Assembly (NCBI RefSeq): GCF_900100305.1
Contig: NZ_FNEY01000022.1
Location: forward strand, 1-64,000
Reading direction: 5' to 3'
Source: Paracidovorax citrulli
GTDB taxonomy: Bacteria; Pseudomonadota; Gammaproteobacteria; Burkholderiales; Burkholderiaceae_C
DNA: 64,000 nucleotides
The notes under the pieces were generated by a model that saw nothing but the letters and a program-made list of their open reading frames with translations, was not told the DNA's origin and searched no databases. The position numbers and the translations under genes are program-made. Below are positions 28,505 to 41,056 of this stretch, one piece after another (the stretch's first letter is position 1; every line of letters begins with the position of its first letter).

Positions 28505-29602
28505 GTGAACGTGAAGCAGGCGTATGAGGCCGAGCTGGCCGCCAAGGGGTTCCGCAGCGACCCGGCCCAGCTGAGGGCCGTCGAGGCGCTGCAGCGCTGC
28601 GCGGACGACTGGGCCGCCTACAAGGAAAAGCGCTCCAACGCCCTGAAGAAGCTCATCAACCGCCCCGACGTGCCGCGCGGCGTGTACATGTACGGCGGCG
28701 TGGGCCGCGGCAAGAGCTTCCTGATGGACTGCTTCTTCAACGCGGTGCCCATCCGCCGCAAGGTGCGCCTGCATTTCCATGAGTTCATGCGCGAGGTGCA
28801 CCGCGAACTGGCGGGCCTGCAGGGCACCGTGAACCCGCTGGACGTGCTGGGCGAGCGCATCGCCAGGCGCTACAAGCTCATCTGCTTCGACGAATTCCAT
28901 GTGGCGGACATCACGGACGCCATGATCCTGCACCGCCTGCTGGCGGCGCTGTTCGACAACGGCGTGGGCTTCGTCACCACGTCCAACTTCAAGCCCGACG
29001 ACCTGTACCCGGGCGGCCTGCACCGCGACCGCATCCTGCCGGCCATCGACCTGCTCAACCAGAAGCTGGAGGTGGTGAACGTGGACAACGGCACCGACTA
29101 CCGGCGGCGCACGCTGGAGCAGGTCCGGCTCTACCACTGTCCGCTGGGGCCGCAGGCGGAGGCCGAGATGGAGGCCGCCTTCGACCAGCTCGCCGAAAGC
29201 CGCGACGAGGATCCGGTGCTGCACATCGAGGCGCGCGAGATCCGGGCGCGCCGCAAGGCCGGCGGCGTGGTGTGGTTCGATTTCGACGTGCTGTGCGGCG
29301 GTCCGCGCTCGCAGAACGACTACCTGGAAATCGCGTCGCAGTTCCATACCGTGCTGCTGTCGAACGTGCCTTACATGCCCGTGGCGATGGCATCCCCGGC
29401 CCGGCGCTTCACCTGGCTGGTGGACGTGCTCTACGACCGGCGCGTCAAGCTCATCATGTCGGCCGCCGTGCCGCCCGAGCAGCTCTACACCGAGGGGCCG
29501 CTCGCGCACGAGTTTCCCCGTACCGTATCCCGCCTCAATGAAATGCAGTCCAGGGAGTTCCTGGCGCTCGAGCGCCGGGTGGTGGACACGGGGCTGACCT
29601 GA
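28505..29602 (+). CDS. zapE: Cell division ATPase ZapE (AFG1-like)
   Basis: This 365-residue P-loop ATPase is of the ZapE/AFG1 family, which associates with the FtsZ ring late in division. Walker A is GGVGRGKS at 64-71, and Walker B with the family signature is LICFDEFHVADITDAMIL (about 130). LFDNGVGFVTTSN and the arginine-rich DRILPAIDLL follow. The GTG at 28505 is chosen because GGGAGAG lies six bases upstream; an earlier GTG at 28445 would add 20 residues unlike the family. It lies 117 bases after lpdA and might be read through from it. The same order is common in Burkholderiales. Confidence 0.92.
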   Translation: MNVKQAYEAELAAKGFRSDPAQLRAVEALQRCADDWAAYKEKRSNALKKLINRPDVPRGVYMYGGVGRGKSFLMDCFFNAVPIRRKVRLHFHEFMREVHRELAGLQGTVNPLDVLGERIARRYKLICFDEFHVADITDAMILHRLLAALFDNGVGFVTTSNFKPDDLYPGGLHRDRILPAIDLLNQKLEVVNVDNGTDYRRRTLEQVRLYHCPLGPQAEAEMEAAFDQLAESRDEDPVLHIEAREIRARRKAGGVVWFDFDVLCGGPRSQNDYLEIASQFHTVLLSNVPYMPVAMASPARRFTWLVDVLYDRRVKLIMSAAVPPEQLYTEGPLAHEFPRTVSRLNEMQSREFLALERRVVDTGLT

Positions 29603-29625
29603 AGTCGCCCGCAAAGGATTTACGC

Positions 29626-30378
29626 ATGACGAACTCTTCACTGCCTTCCCTTCTCCGCGCCCTCGCCCTGGCGGTGTCCTGGGCGCTGCTGACCGTTGCC
29701 GGCCCGGTGGCGGCGGCCGCAGCCCAGGGCGATGCCGAGCAGGCCCGTGCCGCGTTCGAGGCCGCGCAGGCGGCCAGGACCGCGGAGCGCGCGCGCATCC
29801 AGGAAGAGCGGGCCGCGCTCGATGCGCGCAAGAAGAAGGAGGAGGCGGTCTGCTACCAGCGCTTTTCCGTGGAATCCTGCCTGGGAACGGTGCGCTCCCA
29901 GGTGCGCGATGCGGAGGCGGTGCTGCGCAAGCGGGAGGTGGAACTGAACAACGCGAAGCGGCGCGAGAAAGCCGCCCTGCGGATGCAGTCCATCGAGCAG
30001 AAGCAGGCCGAGCAGCGCCAGAAGATCGAAAGCGGGGAACGCCCGGCGCCCATGCGCGCCGAGTCGCGGTCCCGGGCCCAGCCCGAGGACCGCGCGCAGC
30101 GCGAGGAAGAGGCGCGCTCGCGTGCGGCCCAGCAGCGCGCGCGCGAGGAATCCCACCGCAACGCCGAGGCCGAGCGCGCCGCCACGCAGCCGGCCCGTTC
30201 CGCCGAGGCGCGGGCGCGCTACGAGGCCAAGCAGCGGGCCGCCCGGGAGCGCCGGGAAAAGCGCGAACGCGCCAATGCCGAGGCCGCGGCCTCGGGCCGC
30301 AAGCCCGCGGCTCCCTTGCCGGACCCGGCCGATCCCGCCCCCCCGTCGGCGCCTGCCGGTTCCGCGCCGGCCCGCTGA
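29626..30378 (+). CDS. Exported coiled-coil protein of unknown function
   Basis: This 250-residue protein is not assigned to a family. It has a signal peptide (about 1-34, ending AAAAAQG). A long, highly charged Glu/Arg/Ala/Gln-rich helix follows (about 36-215), almost surely a coiled coil, with one Cys pair (CYQRFSVESC, about 81-90) that could be a disulfide, and then a Pro/Ala-rich tail. It starts 24 bases after zapE with AAAGGA eight bases ahead of its ATG, so it is likely co-transcribed. Similar low-complexity exported proteins follow zapE in related bacteria, but no role is known to me. Confidence 0.75.
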   Translation: MTNSSLPSLLRALALAVSWALLTVAGPVAAAAAQGDAEQARAAFEAAQAARTAERARIQEERAALDARKKKEEAVCYQRFSVESCLGTVRSQVRDAEAVLRKREVELNNAKRREKAALRMQSIEQKQAEQRQKIESGERPAPMRAESRSRAQPEDRAQREEEARSRAAQQRAREESHRNAEAERAATQPARSAEARARYEAKQRAARERREKRERANAEAAASGRKPAAPLPDPADPAPPSAPAGSAPAR

Positions 30379-30425
30379 CCGGGCAGACCCGCGGCATGCC
30401 CGGCCGCCGCCGGCATCCGCCCGGT

Positions 30426-31229
30426 TCAGCGCTGGGCGGGCAGGGGCCGGGCGCCCACCCCTGGGGCGGCTTCCGCGAGCGCCTCGATCTTCACGATGGC
30501 GAGCGACAGGTTATCGCCGCCTCCGCGTGCGCGGGTGCGTGCTTTTTCGATGAGGAACTCAGTCGCTTCGCGCGGGGTGAGCGAATCCACGACGGAGCCG
30601 AGTTCCGCGGGCGAAAAGTAATGCCACACCCCGTCGCTGCAGGCCATCAGCGCGTCGCCGGGCACCAGTTGCGCGATGGTGTGGATGGTCACGGGCGGGT
30701 CGCTCTCGGTGCCCAGGCACCCGACCAGGATGTTCGAGTGCGGATGCGTGTTGGCCTCGGCCTCGGTGATCTCGCCACGGTCCACCAGCGCCTGGACGTA
30801 GGAGTGGTCGCTGGTGCGGTGGACGAGCTGCGAGCCCCGGAAGTGGTAGATGCGCGAGTCGCCCGCATGCGCCCAGTAGCAGTCGCCACGGGGATGGATG
30901 AGGAAGGCCGCCACGGTGCTGTGGGGCTCCTGCTCCGCGGAAATGGCCGTCAGGCGGATCACGATGTGCGCCTCTTCCACCATGTGCCGGAGCATGGCGA
31001 CCGGGTCGTCGCTGTCGGGCGCGTAGCGCTCGAAGAGCTGGCGCGCGGTCATCATGACCTGGTCGGAGGCTTTGCGGCCGCCGCTGCGCCCGCCCATGCC
31101 GTCGGCCACCACGCCGAGCACGCAGCCGTTGTGCCGGGGATGCGCGAGCAGCGCCACCTGGTCCTGCTGGTAGTCGCGGTCGCCCTTGTGGATACCGGTT
31201 GACGCAGTGAGGCGAAACGGTTTGGTCAT
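30426..31229 (-). CDS. PP2C-family protein serine/threonine phosphatase
   Basis: This 267-residue cytoplasmic phosphatase is of the PPM/PP2C (Stp1) family. Metal-binding motifs are present: NQDxx-like RDYQQDQ (about 20), VADGMGGRSGG (about 43-52), AHAGDSRIYHF (about 120-130), ACSDGVWHYF (about 200) and GGGDNLSLAIV (about 240). It should remove phosphate from Ser/Thr of target proteins with Mn/Mg. No partner kinase gene is nearby. It is divergent from the DinG-type helicase and convergent with the coiled-coil protein gene. Confidence 0.92.
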   Translation of the reverse strand: MTKPFRLTASTGIHKGDRDYQQDQVALLAHPRHNGCVLGVVADGMGGRSGGRKASDQVMMTARQLFERYAPDSDDPVAMLRHMVEEAHIVIRLTAISAEQEPHSTVAAFLIHPRGDCYWAHAGDSRIYHFRGSQLVHRTSDHSYVQALVDRGEITEAEANTHPHSNILVGCLGTESDPPVTIHTIAQLVPGDALMACSDGVWHYFSPAELGSVVDSLTPREATEFLIEKARTRARGGGDNLSLAIVKIEALAEAAPGVGARPLPAQR

Positions 31230-31366
31230 AGCGGTATCGGAAGGGGCAGGGAAAAGCCGGCAGTGGGGCCGGGAATGGCCGCACGCGGCCGGGGGGCCTA
31301 TTATCGAGGGATGTACCGCGTTTTCTGTGAACTGTCTCGCGCCTGCGGCGGCCCGCGGAGCCGGAG

Positions 31367-33589
31367 TTGAGCGCCGGGGCGGAACATCCCGGCACGCTTG
31401 TGCAGGCGGTGGCGGCCGCTTTCGCGGAAGACGGGCCGCTGGCGATCGCGCAGGCGCGCTTCCAGCCGCGGGCGGGGCAGGCCGCCATGGCCGCGGCCGT
31501 CGCGGAAACCATCGACCGGGGCGGGGCGCTCGTCGTGGAGGCCGGCACGGGCGTCGGGAAGACCTTCGCCTACCTGGTGCCGGCGCTGCTCAGCGGGGAG
31601 CGCGTGCTGATCTCCACCGCCACGAAAGCGCTGCAGGACCAGCTCCACAGCCGCGACCTGCCCCGGCTGCTGCAGGCGCTGGCATTGCCCGCGCGCACGG
31701 CTCTGCTCAAGGGGCGCGGCAGCTATCTGTGCCTGCACCGGCTGGGCATCGCGCGCCAGCATCCTTCGGCGGCCGACACGGCCGTCGCCCGCGTGCTCGC
31801 GCGCGCGGAACTGTGGGCGCACGCCACTGCCACCGGTGATCTCGCGGAACTGCCGGGCTGGGACGAACGGTCGGCCGCGACGCCGCTGTTCACCTCCACG
31901 CGCGACAACTGCCTGGGCTCGTCCTGCCCGCGCTTTCGCGAGTGCCATGTGTACCAGGCCCGGCGCGAGGCGATGGCGGCCGACGTGGTGGTCATCAACC
32001 ACCATCTCTTCTTCGCGGACCACGCCATCCGCGGATCGGGCGTGGCGGAACTGCTGCCCAGCGTGCGCGTGGTGGTGTTCGACGAGGCCCACCAGCTCAA
32101 CGAGACGGGCGTGCAGTTCATGGGCACGCAGATGGGCTCGTCCCACTGGCTGGACTTCGCGCGCGACGTGCTGGCGGCAGGGCTGCAGCTCGCCCGGGGC
32201 CTGGCGGACTGGCAGGGCGCCGCCGCCGCGCTCGAGCGGGCCGCGCGCGACTGGCGCATGGCCGCCGGGAGCACTCGGGCGCCGGGGACGCGCCTGCGCT
32301 GGTCGGGGCCGGTGCCCGATGGCGTGGAGCGTGCGGCCTGGGACGACGCACTCGGCCGGTTGTCGGCCGCGGCGCGCGAGGCGCTGGCGGCGCTCGACAC
32401 GGTCAGCGAGATCGCGCCCGACTTCGTGCGGCTGCACGAGCGCTGCGTCGAGTTGATGGAACGGCTGGGCCTGTTCCTGGACCCGGCCCCGCCGGATGCG
32501 GTGCGCTGGCTGGAGGTCGGGCTGCACCAGGTGCGGGCCTGCCTGGTTCCGCTGGACATCGCGCAGCCGCTGCGCAGGCTGTGGTTTCCGCACGAGGGGG
32601 CCGCGGAGCCGTCCGCCGATGCCGCTACGGACGCCGCCCCCCGCGCGCCGGACGACCTGCCCTGGAGCGACGAAGGCGGCGACCCCGATCCGTGGGCAGC
32701 GCCCGTCCCCGGTTCCGCGCTGCCGGCCCCCGGGGCTGCGGCACTCCCCGGTGCGGGTTCCGGCGACGCGGGAGGGCGCCCGCGTGCCTGGGTGTTCACC
32801 TCGGCCACGCTGGGCGACGATGCCTCGCTGAAATGGTTCACGGCGGCCTGCGGGCTGGAAGGCGCCCGCGTGCTGCAGGTGCCCAGCCCCTTCGACTACG
32901 TGGCCCAGGCCGCGCTCTACGTGCCGCGCCAGCTGCCTGCCCCGTCCGACCCGGGCCACGGGGCCGCGGTGGCGCGCTGGGCGGGAGATGCCGCGCGCGT
33001 GCTGGGCGGGCGCACGCTGGTGCTGACCACCACGTTGAAGGCGCTGCGCACGATCGGCGACGCGCTGCGGGAGCGTTTTCCCGACGGCTCCGGCATCGAG
33101 GTGCTGGTGCAGGGCGACTGGCCCAAGCGCCGGCTCATGGAACGTTTCCGCGAAGCCGATGCCGGCGGGGACCGCCCGGGGTGCGTGCTGGTGGCGTCCG
33201 CCTCGTTCTGGGAGGGGTTCGACGTGCCCGGCGATGCGCTGCAACTGGTGGTGATCGACAAGCTGCCGTTCCCGCCACCGGGCGACCCGGTGGTCGAGGC
33301 GCGGTCGCAGCGCCTGGAGCAGGAGGGAAAGAGTGCCTTCCGGCATTTCGCGCTGCCGGACGCGGCCATCGCGCTCAAGCAGGGGGCGGGGCGGCTGATC
33401 CGCAACGAGCAGGACCGGGGCCTGCTCGCGGTCGCCGATGCCCGGCTGGTGACCATGGGCTACGGCAAGCGGCTGCTGGCCGCGCTGCCGCCCATGCGCC
33501 GGATTCAGGACGAGGCGGAGTGGGACGAGGCGCTGCGCGGCCTGGCCGCCGTCACCAGACCTTCCACCACGGCTCCTCCTTCGCCTTGA
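31367..33589 (+). CDS. DinG/YoaA-type ATP-dependent DNA helicase
   Basis: This 740-residue superfamily 2 (XPD-like) helicase has Walker A EAGTGVGKTFAYLVPAL (about 59), motif Ia STATKALQDQL, and the iron-sulfur cluster cysteines around CLHRL, NCLGSSCPRFRECHVY (about 125-195). The DEAH box is VVFDEAHQLNETG (about 228), and the C-terminal motifs are FTSATL, ASASFWEGFDVPG and QGAGRLIRNEQDRG. Proteins of this group unwind DNA with R-loops or damage. The initiator is probably the TTG at 31367, preceded by a GGAG sequence. Its end overlaps the convergent bamD by 38 bases. YoaA versus DinG cannot be decided by eye. Confidence 0.92.
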   Translation: MSAGAEHPGTLVQAVAAAFAEDGPLAIAQARFQPRAGQAAMAAAVAETIDRGGALVVEAGTGVGKTFAYLVPALLSGERVLISTATKALQDQLHSRDLPRLLQALALPARTALLKGRGSYLCLHRLGIARQHPSAADTAVARVLARAELWAHATATGDLAELPGWDERSAATPLFTSTRDNCLGSSCPRFRECHVYQARREAMAADVVVINHHLFFADHAIRGSGVAELLPSVRVVVFDEAHQLNETGVQFMGTQMGSSHWLDFARDVLAAGLQLARGLADWQGAAAALERAARDWRMAAGSTRAPGTRLRWSGPVPDGVERAAWDDALGRLSAAAREALAALDTVSEIAPDFVRLHERCVELMERLGLFLDPAPPDAVRWLEVGLHQVRACLVPLDIAQPLRRLWFPHEGAAEPSADAATDAAPRAPDDLPWSDEGGDPDPWAAPVPGSALPAPGAAALPGAGSGDAGGRPRAWVFTSATLGDDASLKWFTAACGLEGARVLQVPSPFDYVAQAALYVPRQLPAPSDPGHGAAVARWAGDAARVLGGRTLVLTTTLKALRTIGDALRERFPDGSGIEVLVQGDWPKRRLMERFREADAGGDRPGCVLVASASFWEGFDVPGDALQLVVIDKLPFPPPGDPVVEARSQRLEQEGKSAFRHFALPDAAIALKQGAGRLIRNEQDRGLLAVADARLVTMGYGKRLLAALPPMRRIQDEAEWDEALRGLAAVTRPSTTAPPSP

Positions 33590-34349
33590 AGCCGTTGCGC
33601 ATGTATTCGCTCTGCGGGTAGGAGGCGGCCATCACGCGCTGGGCATCGTCGCGCAGCTGGGTCATGCCCAGCGCGTCGTAGGACTTGATGAGGATGTAGA
33701 GCGCTTCCTCGAGCGCGGGCACGTCCTTGTAGTCGGCCAGGGCGATCTGCGCGCGGTTGATGGCGGCCACGTAGGCGCCGCGCTGGTAGTAGTAGCGGGC
33801 CACGTGCACTTCGTACTGCGCGAGCGAATTGACGATGTACGTCATGCGCTGCTGCGCGTCGCGCGCGTAGCGGGAGTCGGGAAAGCGCGTGGTGAGTTCG
33901 CGGAAGGATTCGAACGAATCCTTGGCCGCCTTCTGGTCGCGCTCGGAGAGGTCCTGGCGCGACAGCCAGGAGAACAGCCCGAGGTTGTCGTTGAAGTTGA
34001 CCAGCCCCTTCAGGTAGAGCGCGTAGTCGTAGGCCGGGCTCGCGGGGTGCAGCTTCATGAAGCGGTCGAGCGTGGCGATCGCCTGGGCCTTCTCGCCGCC
34101 CTTGTACTGGGCATAGGCCTTTTCCAGCTGGGCCTGCTGCGCGAGCGGCGTGCCGGCGGCGCGGCCCTCGAGCTTCTCGAACAGGGGCACGGCCTTGTCG
34201 TAGGAGTTGCTGTTCAGCTCGTCCCGCGCCTCGGAATAGATGCGGTTGGGGCTCCAGCCCGCGGTCTTGTCTTCGGGGGTGCTGGAGCAGCCCGCGAGCA
34301 CGCCCGCGGCAAGCAGGATGGTCAAGAGCGGCAGGGAAAAACGCGGCAT
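33552..34349 (-). CDS. bamD: Outer membrane assembly lipoprotein BamD
   Basis: This 265-residue lipoprotein of the BAM complex helps insert beta-barrel proteins into the outer membrane. It has a lipoprotein signal with lipobox LAGC (Cys21), then TPR-like helical repeats. Family stretches include YSEARDELNSNSYDKA, FESLESR-like FEKLEGR, FRELTTRFPDSRYARDA and VARYYYQRGAYVAAINR, ending in a basic/aromatic tail. The ATG at 34349 is the only one giving the lipobox; the open frame extends further without meaning. It is convergent with the helicase gene (overlap 33552-33589) and divergent from dnaE. Confidence 0.95.
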   Translation of the reverse strand: MPRFSLPLLTILLAAGVLAGCSSTPEDKTAGWSPNRIYSEARDELNSNSYDKAVPLFEKLEGRAAGTPLAQQAQLEKAYAQYKGGEKAQAIATLDRFMKLHPASPAYDYALYLKGLVNFNDNLGLFSWLSRQDLSERDQKAAKDSFESFRELTTRFPDSRYARDAQQRMTYIVNSLAQYEVHVARYYYQRGAYVAAINRAQIALADYKDVPALEEALYILIKSYDALGMTQLRDDAQRVMAASYPQSEYMRNGFKAKEEPWWKVW

Positions 34350-34481
34350 GGCAGCGGCTTTCTGACAATCGGTGAAGGGGAGGCCGGCGCAGGCCCGGCG
34401 CGGTGCGGCGGGCTGCGGACAACGGACCATTGTACCGGCCGGGCAGCACCCGGGCTCCCGGTCCGGGATGGGGCGGATTCC

Positions 34482-34487
34482 TACAAT
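34482..34487 (+). promoter_or_regulatory. -10-like hexamer just before dnaE
   Basis: TACAAT lies seven bases before the dnaE ATG at 34495, where a Shine-Dalgarno would be expected but is absent. It may give a leaderless transcript. No good -35 is seen 16-18 bases upstream. Confidence 0.3.
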
Positions 34488-34494
34488 ACGCCCC

Positions 34495-37400
34495 ATGTTT
34501 GTCCATTTGCGCCTGCACACCGAGTTTTCCGTCGTCGACGGCACCGCCCGCATCGACGAAGTGGCCAAGGCGGCCTCGAAAGATGGCCAGCCGGCCCTGG
34601 CGATCACCGATCTCCACAACCTTTTCGGCGCCATCAAGTTCTACAAGGAAGCCCGCGGCAAGGGCGTCAAGCCCGTCCTGGGCGCGGAAGTCAGCATCGA
34701 GCCGGAGACGGCCGGCGGCCCGCCCGGCCGCATCCTCCTGCTGGCCCAGGGCCGGCAGGGCTACCTGAACCTTTGCGAGATGCTGGCGCGCGCCTGGACG
34801 CGCAATGTCGTGAAGAACGTGCCGCTGTGCACCTGGGAATGGCTGCAAGAGCTGGGTGGCGACCTCATCGCGCTGTCTGGCGCGCAGGCGGGCCCGGTGG
34901 GCCAGGCCTTCACCCGCGGCGATGAAGCCGGGGCCGCACGCGTGGCGCTGCGGCTGGCCGGGATCTTCCCGCACCGCTTCTACCTGGAGCTGCAGCGGGC
35001 CGGGCGCCCGGAGGACGAATCCCAGGTGGTGGCGGCCGTGCAGCTCGCGGCGCGCCTCAACCTGCCCGTGGTGGCGACCCAGCCCACCCAGTTCCTTACC
35101 GCCGACGACTACGAGGCCCACGAGGCACGGGTCTGCATCGCGGAAGGGGAAATCCTCGCGAACCCGCGCCGGGTGCGCCGCTTCACCCGCGAGCAGTATT
35201 TCAAATCCAGCGCGCAGATGGAGGCGCTTTTCGCCGATGTGCCGACGGCCATCGCCAACACGCTGGAGATCGCCAAGCGCTGCAGCCTGACGCTGGTGCT
35301 CGGCAAGCCGCGCCTGCCGGACTTTCCCACGCCCAACGGCATGCCGATCGAGGAGTATTTCCGCTACGCCTCGTTCGAAGGGCTGGAGGAGCGCCTGAAG
35401 CACCTTTTCCCCAACGAGGCCGAGCGCGAGAAGCAGCGCCCGCGCTATGTGGAGCGCCTGGAGTTCGAGCTGGGCACCATCCTGAAGATGGGCTTCCCGG
35501 GCTACTTCCTCATCGTGGGGGACTTCATCCAGTGGGCCAAGCAGAACGGCTGTCCGGTGGGGCCGGGCCGGGGCTCCGGCGCCGGCTCGCTCGTGGCCTA
35601 CGCGCTCAAGATCACCGATCTGGACCCGCTGCAGTACAACCTGCTGTTCGAGCGCTTCCTGAACCCCGAGCGGGTCTCGATGCCCGACTTCGACATCGAT
35701 TTCTGCCAGTCCAACCGCGACCGGGTGATCGACTACGTGAAGGACAAGTACGGCAAGAACGCCGTGAGCCAGATCGCCACCTTCGGCACCATGGCGGCCA
35801 AGGCGGCGATCCGCGACGTGGGCCGCGTCATGGACATGAGCTACACCTTCTGCGACGGCATCTCCAAGCTGGTGCCCGGCAAGCCCGGCATGTCCTATAC
35901 GCTGGCCTATCCGCCCGAGGTGAAGAAGGAGGGCGACAAGAACAACTACGCGCTGGAGCTCGAGCCCATGCTCTACGAGCGCGTGCGCAAGGAGGAGGAC
36001 GTCAAGACCGTCATCGAGATGGCGCAGAAGCTCGAGGGCATGACCCGCAACATCGGCATGCACGCCGGGGGCGTGCTGATCGCGCCGGGCAAGCTCACCG
36101 ATTTCTGCCCGCTCTACCAGCAGCCGGGCAGCGAGTCGGCCGTGAGCCAGTACGACAAGGACGACGTGGAGGCCATCGGCCTCGTGAAGTTCGACTTCCT
36201 GGGGCTGGCCACGCTGACGATCCTGGAGATCGCCCGCGAATTCATCATGAAGCGCCACAAGGGGCAGGAGAACTTCGCGTTCGAGAACATCCCGCTCGAC
36301 GACGCGCCGACCTACCGGCTGTTCTCCGAAGGCAAGACGGAAGCCGTGTTCCAGTTCGAATCGCGCGGCATGCAGGGCATGCTGAAGGAGGCGCGCCCGA
36401 GCCGGCTGGAGGACCTGATCGCCCTGAACGCGCTCTACCGCCCGGGCCCGATGGACCTGATCCCCACCTTCGTGAACCGCAAGCACGGCAAGGAGCCGGT
36501 GGAGTACCCGCATCCGCTGGTCGAGCCCGTGCTGGCCGAGACCTACGGGATCATGGTGTACCAGGAGCAGGTGATGCAGACCGCCCAGGTGCTGGGCGGC
36601 TACAGCCTGGGCGGCGCCGACATGCTGCGCCGGGCCATGGGCAAGAAGAAGGCCGAGGAAATGGCCGAGCACCGCGAGATCTTCCGCAAGGGCGCGGCCG
36701 AGAAGGGCATCGGCCAGGACAAGGCCGACGAGGTCTTCGACCTGATGGAGAAGTTCGCGGGCTACGGCTTCAACAAGTCGCACGCCGCCGCCTATTCCCT
36801 GCTGGCCTACCATACCGGCTGGCTCAAGGTGCACTACACGGCCGAGTTCTTCTGCGCCAACATGACGGTGGAAATGGACGACACCGACAAGCTGAAGGTG
36901 CTGTACGAAGACGCCATGAAGATGGGGCTGACCTTCGAGCCGCCGGACGTCAACCGCGGCATGTACCGCTTCGAGCCGGTGACGGACAAGGTGATCCGCT
37001 ACGGGCTGGGCGCGGTCAAGGGCACCGGCCAGCAGGCCATCGAGGCCATCATCGCCGCGCGCGAGGGCCGCGGCGTGGGCCCGCGCGGCGACACGAAGGG
37101 ACCGTTCGCCAGCCTGTTCGACTTCTGCGCGCGGGTGGACCGCACCCGGCTGAACAAGCGCACGCTGGAGGCGCTCATCAAGGCGGGCGCGTTCGACGCC
37201 ATCGAGATGAACCGCGCCTCGCTCGTGGCCTCGATCGACCGGGCTTTCGACTTCGCCAACTCCCTGATCGCCAACGCCAACCAGGGCGGCCTGTTCGACA
37301 TGATGGGTGACGACGCGCACGGCTCCAGCACCCAGGACCCGGCCCTGGTGGAGATGCTGCCCTGGGGCGTGAAGGAGCGCCTCACCCAGGAGAAGACCGC

Positions 37401-38040
37401 CGTGGGCTTCTACCTGTCGGGCCACCTGTTCGACGAGGTGGAAAAGGAGGTCCGCCGCTTCGTGCGCACCCCGATCGAGGAGCTGGCCGACAGCCGCGAG
37501 CCGCAGATCATGGCAGGCATCGTGAGCGACTTCCGGGTGATCAACGGGCAGCGGGGCCGCCTGGCGCTCTTCAAGCTCGACGACAAGTCGGCCATGATCG
37601 AGGCCTCGGCCGACGAGAACGTGATCAATGCCCACCGCGACCTGCTCAAGGAGGACGAATTCGTGGTGCTGCTGGGGCGGCTGCAGCTCGACCATTTCAG
37701 CGGGGGCCTGCGCGTCAAGGTGATGCAGGCCTGGGATCTCGCCAGCGCGCGCGCCAAGTTCGGCCGCTACCTGCAGGTGGCGGTGGGCGACTGCGCGCCG
37801 GACGTGCAGCGCCTGGTGCGCGAATTCCCCCCGAAGCGCCAGGAAACGCCCGAAGGCGAGGTGCTGGTGCACGGCCTGCGCGTGCGCATGGGCGTGCGCT
37901 GCCGCTCCGAGGGGCAGGAGGCCGTGGCCGAATTGCAACTGGGCGAGGGCAGCCGGTTCTTCCCCTCGGACGCGGCCCTGGCGGCCTGGAGCGCGGAGGC
38001 CGGCAGCGGGATGGTGAACGTCGTGTACGACGCCGGCTGA
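34495..38040 (+). CDS. dnaE: DNA polymerase III alpha subunit
   Basis: This 1181-residue catalytic subunit of the replicative polymerase has an N-terminal PHP domain starting [15 protein letters not shown]. The palm carries the catalytic aspartates in MPDFDIDFC (about 400), preceded by [14 protein letters not shown]. Then come the fingers, the YQEQVMQ and [14 protein letters not shown] helices (about 700-770), the clamp-binding region, an OB domain (about 1000-1080) and the tau-binding tail. The length fits DnaE1 rather than the error-prone DnaE2. The start at 34495 matches the family N-terminus exactly. It is divergent from bamD; clpS follows 200 bases later. Confidence 0.97.
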   Translation: MFVHLRLHTEFSVVDGTARIDEVAKAASKDGQPALAITDLHNLFGAIKFYKEARGKGVKPVLGAEVSIEPETAGGPPGRILLLAQGRQGYLNLCEMLARAWTRNVVKNVPLCTWEWLQELGGDLIALSGAQAGPVGQAFTRGDEAGAARVALRLAGIFPHRFYLELQRAGRPEDESQVVAAVQLAARLNLPVVATQPTQFLTADDYEAHEARVCIAEGEILANPRRVRRFTREQYFKSSAQMEALFADVPTAIANTLEIAKRCSLTLVLGKPRLPDFPTPNGMPIEEYFRYASFEGLEERLKHLFPNEAEREKQRPRYVERLEFELGTILKMGFPGYFLIVGDFIQWAKQNGCPVGPGRGSGAGSLVAYALKITDLDPLQYNLLFERFLNPERVSMPDFDIDFCQSNRDRVIDYVKDKYGKNAVSQIATFGTMAAKAAIRDVGRVMDMSYTFCDGISKLVPGKPGMSYTLAYPPEVKKEGDKNNYALELEPMLYERVRKEEDVKTVIEMAQKLEGMTRNIGMHAGGVLIAPGKLTDFCPLYQQPGSESAVSQYDKDDVEAIGLVKFDFLGLATLTILEIAREFIMKRHKGQENFAFENIPLDDAPTYRLFSEGKTEAVFQFESRGMQGMLKEARPSRLEDLIALNALYRPGPMDLIPTFVNRKHGKEPVEYPHPLVEPVLAETYGIMVYQEQVMQTAQVLGGYSLGGADMLRRAMGKKKAEEMAEHREIFRKGAAEKGIGQDKADEVFDLMEKFAGYGFNKSHAAAYSLLAYHTGWLKVHYTAEFFCANMTVEMDDTDKLKVLYEDAMKMGLTFEPPDVNRGMYRFEPVTDKVIRYGLGAVKGTGQQAIEAIIAAREGRGVGPRGDTKGPFASLFDFCARVDRTRLNKRTLEALIKAGAFDAIEMNRASLVASIDRAFDFANSLIANANQGGLFDMMGDDAHGSSTQDPALVEMLPWGVKERLTQEKTAVGFYLSGHLFDEVEKEVRRFVRTPIEELADSREPQIMAGIVSDFRVINGQRGRLALFKLDDKSAMIEASADENVINAHRDLLKEDEFVVLLGRLQLDHFSGGLRVKVMQAWDLASARAKFGRYLQVAVGDCAPDVQRLVREFPPKRQETPEGEVLVHGLRVRMGVRCRSEGQEAVAELQLGEGSRFFPSDAALAAWSAEAGSGMVNVVYDAG

Positions 38041-38230
38041 GATGGCTTGCAGGGGCGTTCCACGGTGGTGCGGGCTTGAAATCCCGGCGCGCGGCGGCAA
38101 CTGGGACGGTGCGTCTTCCGCCGGCGGATTCCCGCCCGTGCCGAACGGCATGCGAAACCGTGTCGCAAGACCGGAATTTGCACCCCGGCACTGGGCTTTT
38201 TCGCTCTGGGGCAAACTGTCCCGGACGCTC

Positions 38231-38236
38231 TAGAAT
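38231..38236 (+). promoter_or_regulatory. -10-like hexamer just before clpS
   Basis: TAGAAT ends seven bases before the ATG at 38244, with no Shine-Dalgarno between. The arrangement is the same as at dnaE and yejA. Confidence 0.3.
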
Positions 38237-38243
38237 GGTCCGC

Positions 38244-38603
38244 ATGGCAACTAAACCACCCTCCATGACCCCGACGCCTCCCACGGGAGCGCCGCCGCGG
38301 GACGATGGCGGCTCGGTCGTGCTCGAGAGGCGCACGCAGAGGACCCAGCCGCCCCAGATGTACCAGGTGGTGATGCTGAACGACGACTACACGCCCATGG
38401 AGTTCGTGATCGTCGTGCTGCAGGAGTTCTTCGGCAAGGACCGCGAAGCGGCCACGCAGATCATGCTCAAGATCCACCTGGACGGCAAAGGCGTCTGCGG
38501 AGTGTATTCGCGCGACGTGGCCGCCACCAAGGTCGAACAGGTGCGCGAAGCCGCGCACAAGGCGGGCCACCCGCTGCAATGCCTGAGCGAGCCGGTTGAA
38601 TAA
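38244..38603 (+). CDS. clpS: ATP-dependent Clp protease adaptor ClpS
   Basis: This 119-residue adaptor binds the N-domain of ClpA and hands over N-degron substrates. A disordered Pro/Thr N-terminus of about 35 residues leads to the core. [17 protein letters not shown] carries the acidic residues that hold the substrate amino-terminus, and [25 protein letters not shown] forms the hydrophobic pocket. The core ends [12 protein letters not shown]. An ATG at 38235 would add three residues; 38244 is chosen because the earlier one overlaps a -10-like hexamer. It lies 57 bases ahead of clpA. Confidence 0.95.
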   Translation: MATKPPSMTPTPPTGAPPRDDGGSVVLERRTQRTQPPQMYQVVMLNDDYTPMEFVIVVLQEFFGKDREAATQIMLKIHLDGKGVCGVYSRDVAATKVEQVREAAHKAGHPLQCLSEPVE

Positions 38604-38660
38604 CCGGCCCCGGGTCCCGATCTATCGTTATCCCTTCCCCGCAAGCACAAAGGAGTTCAC

Positions 38661-41012
<2,352 letters not shown>

Positions 41013-41056
41013 CGGTCCCTGGCCCGCCAGGCGCCGGTGCCCTGCGGCACAGCGCC

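Noticed and set aside
33505-38214. A 1569-codon open frame antisense to dnaE
   Set aside because: Shadow of dnaE on the other strand; composition is low-complexity and no domain can be read.
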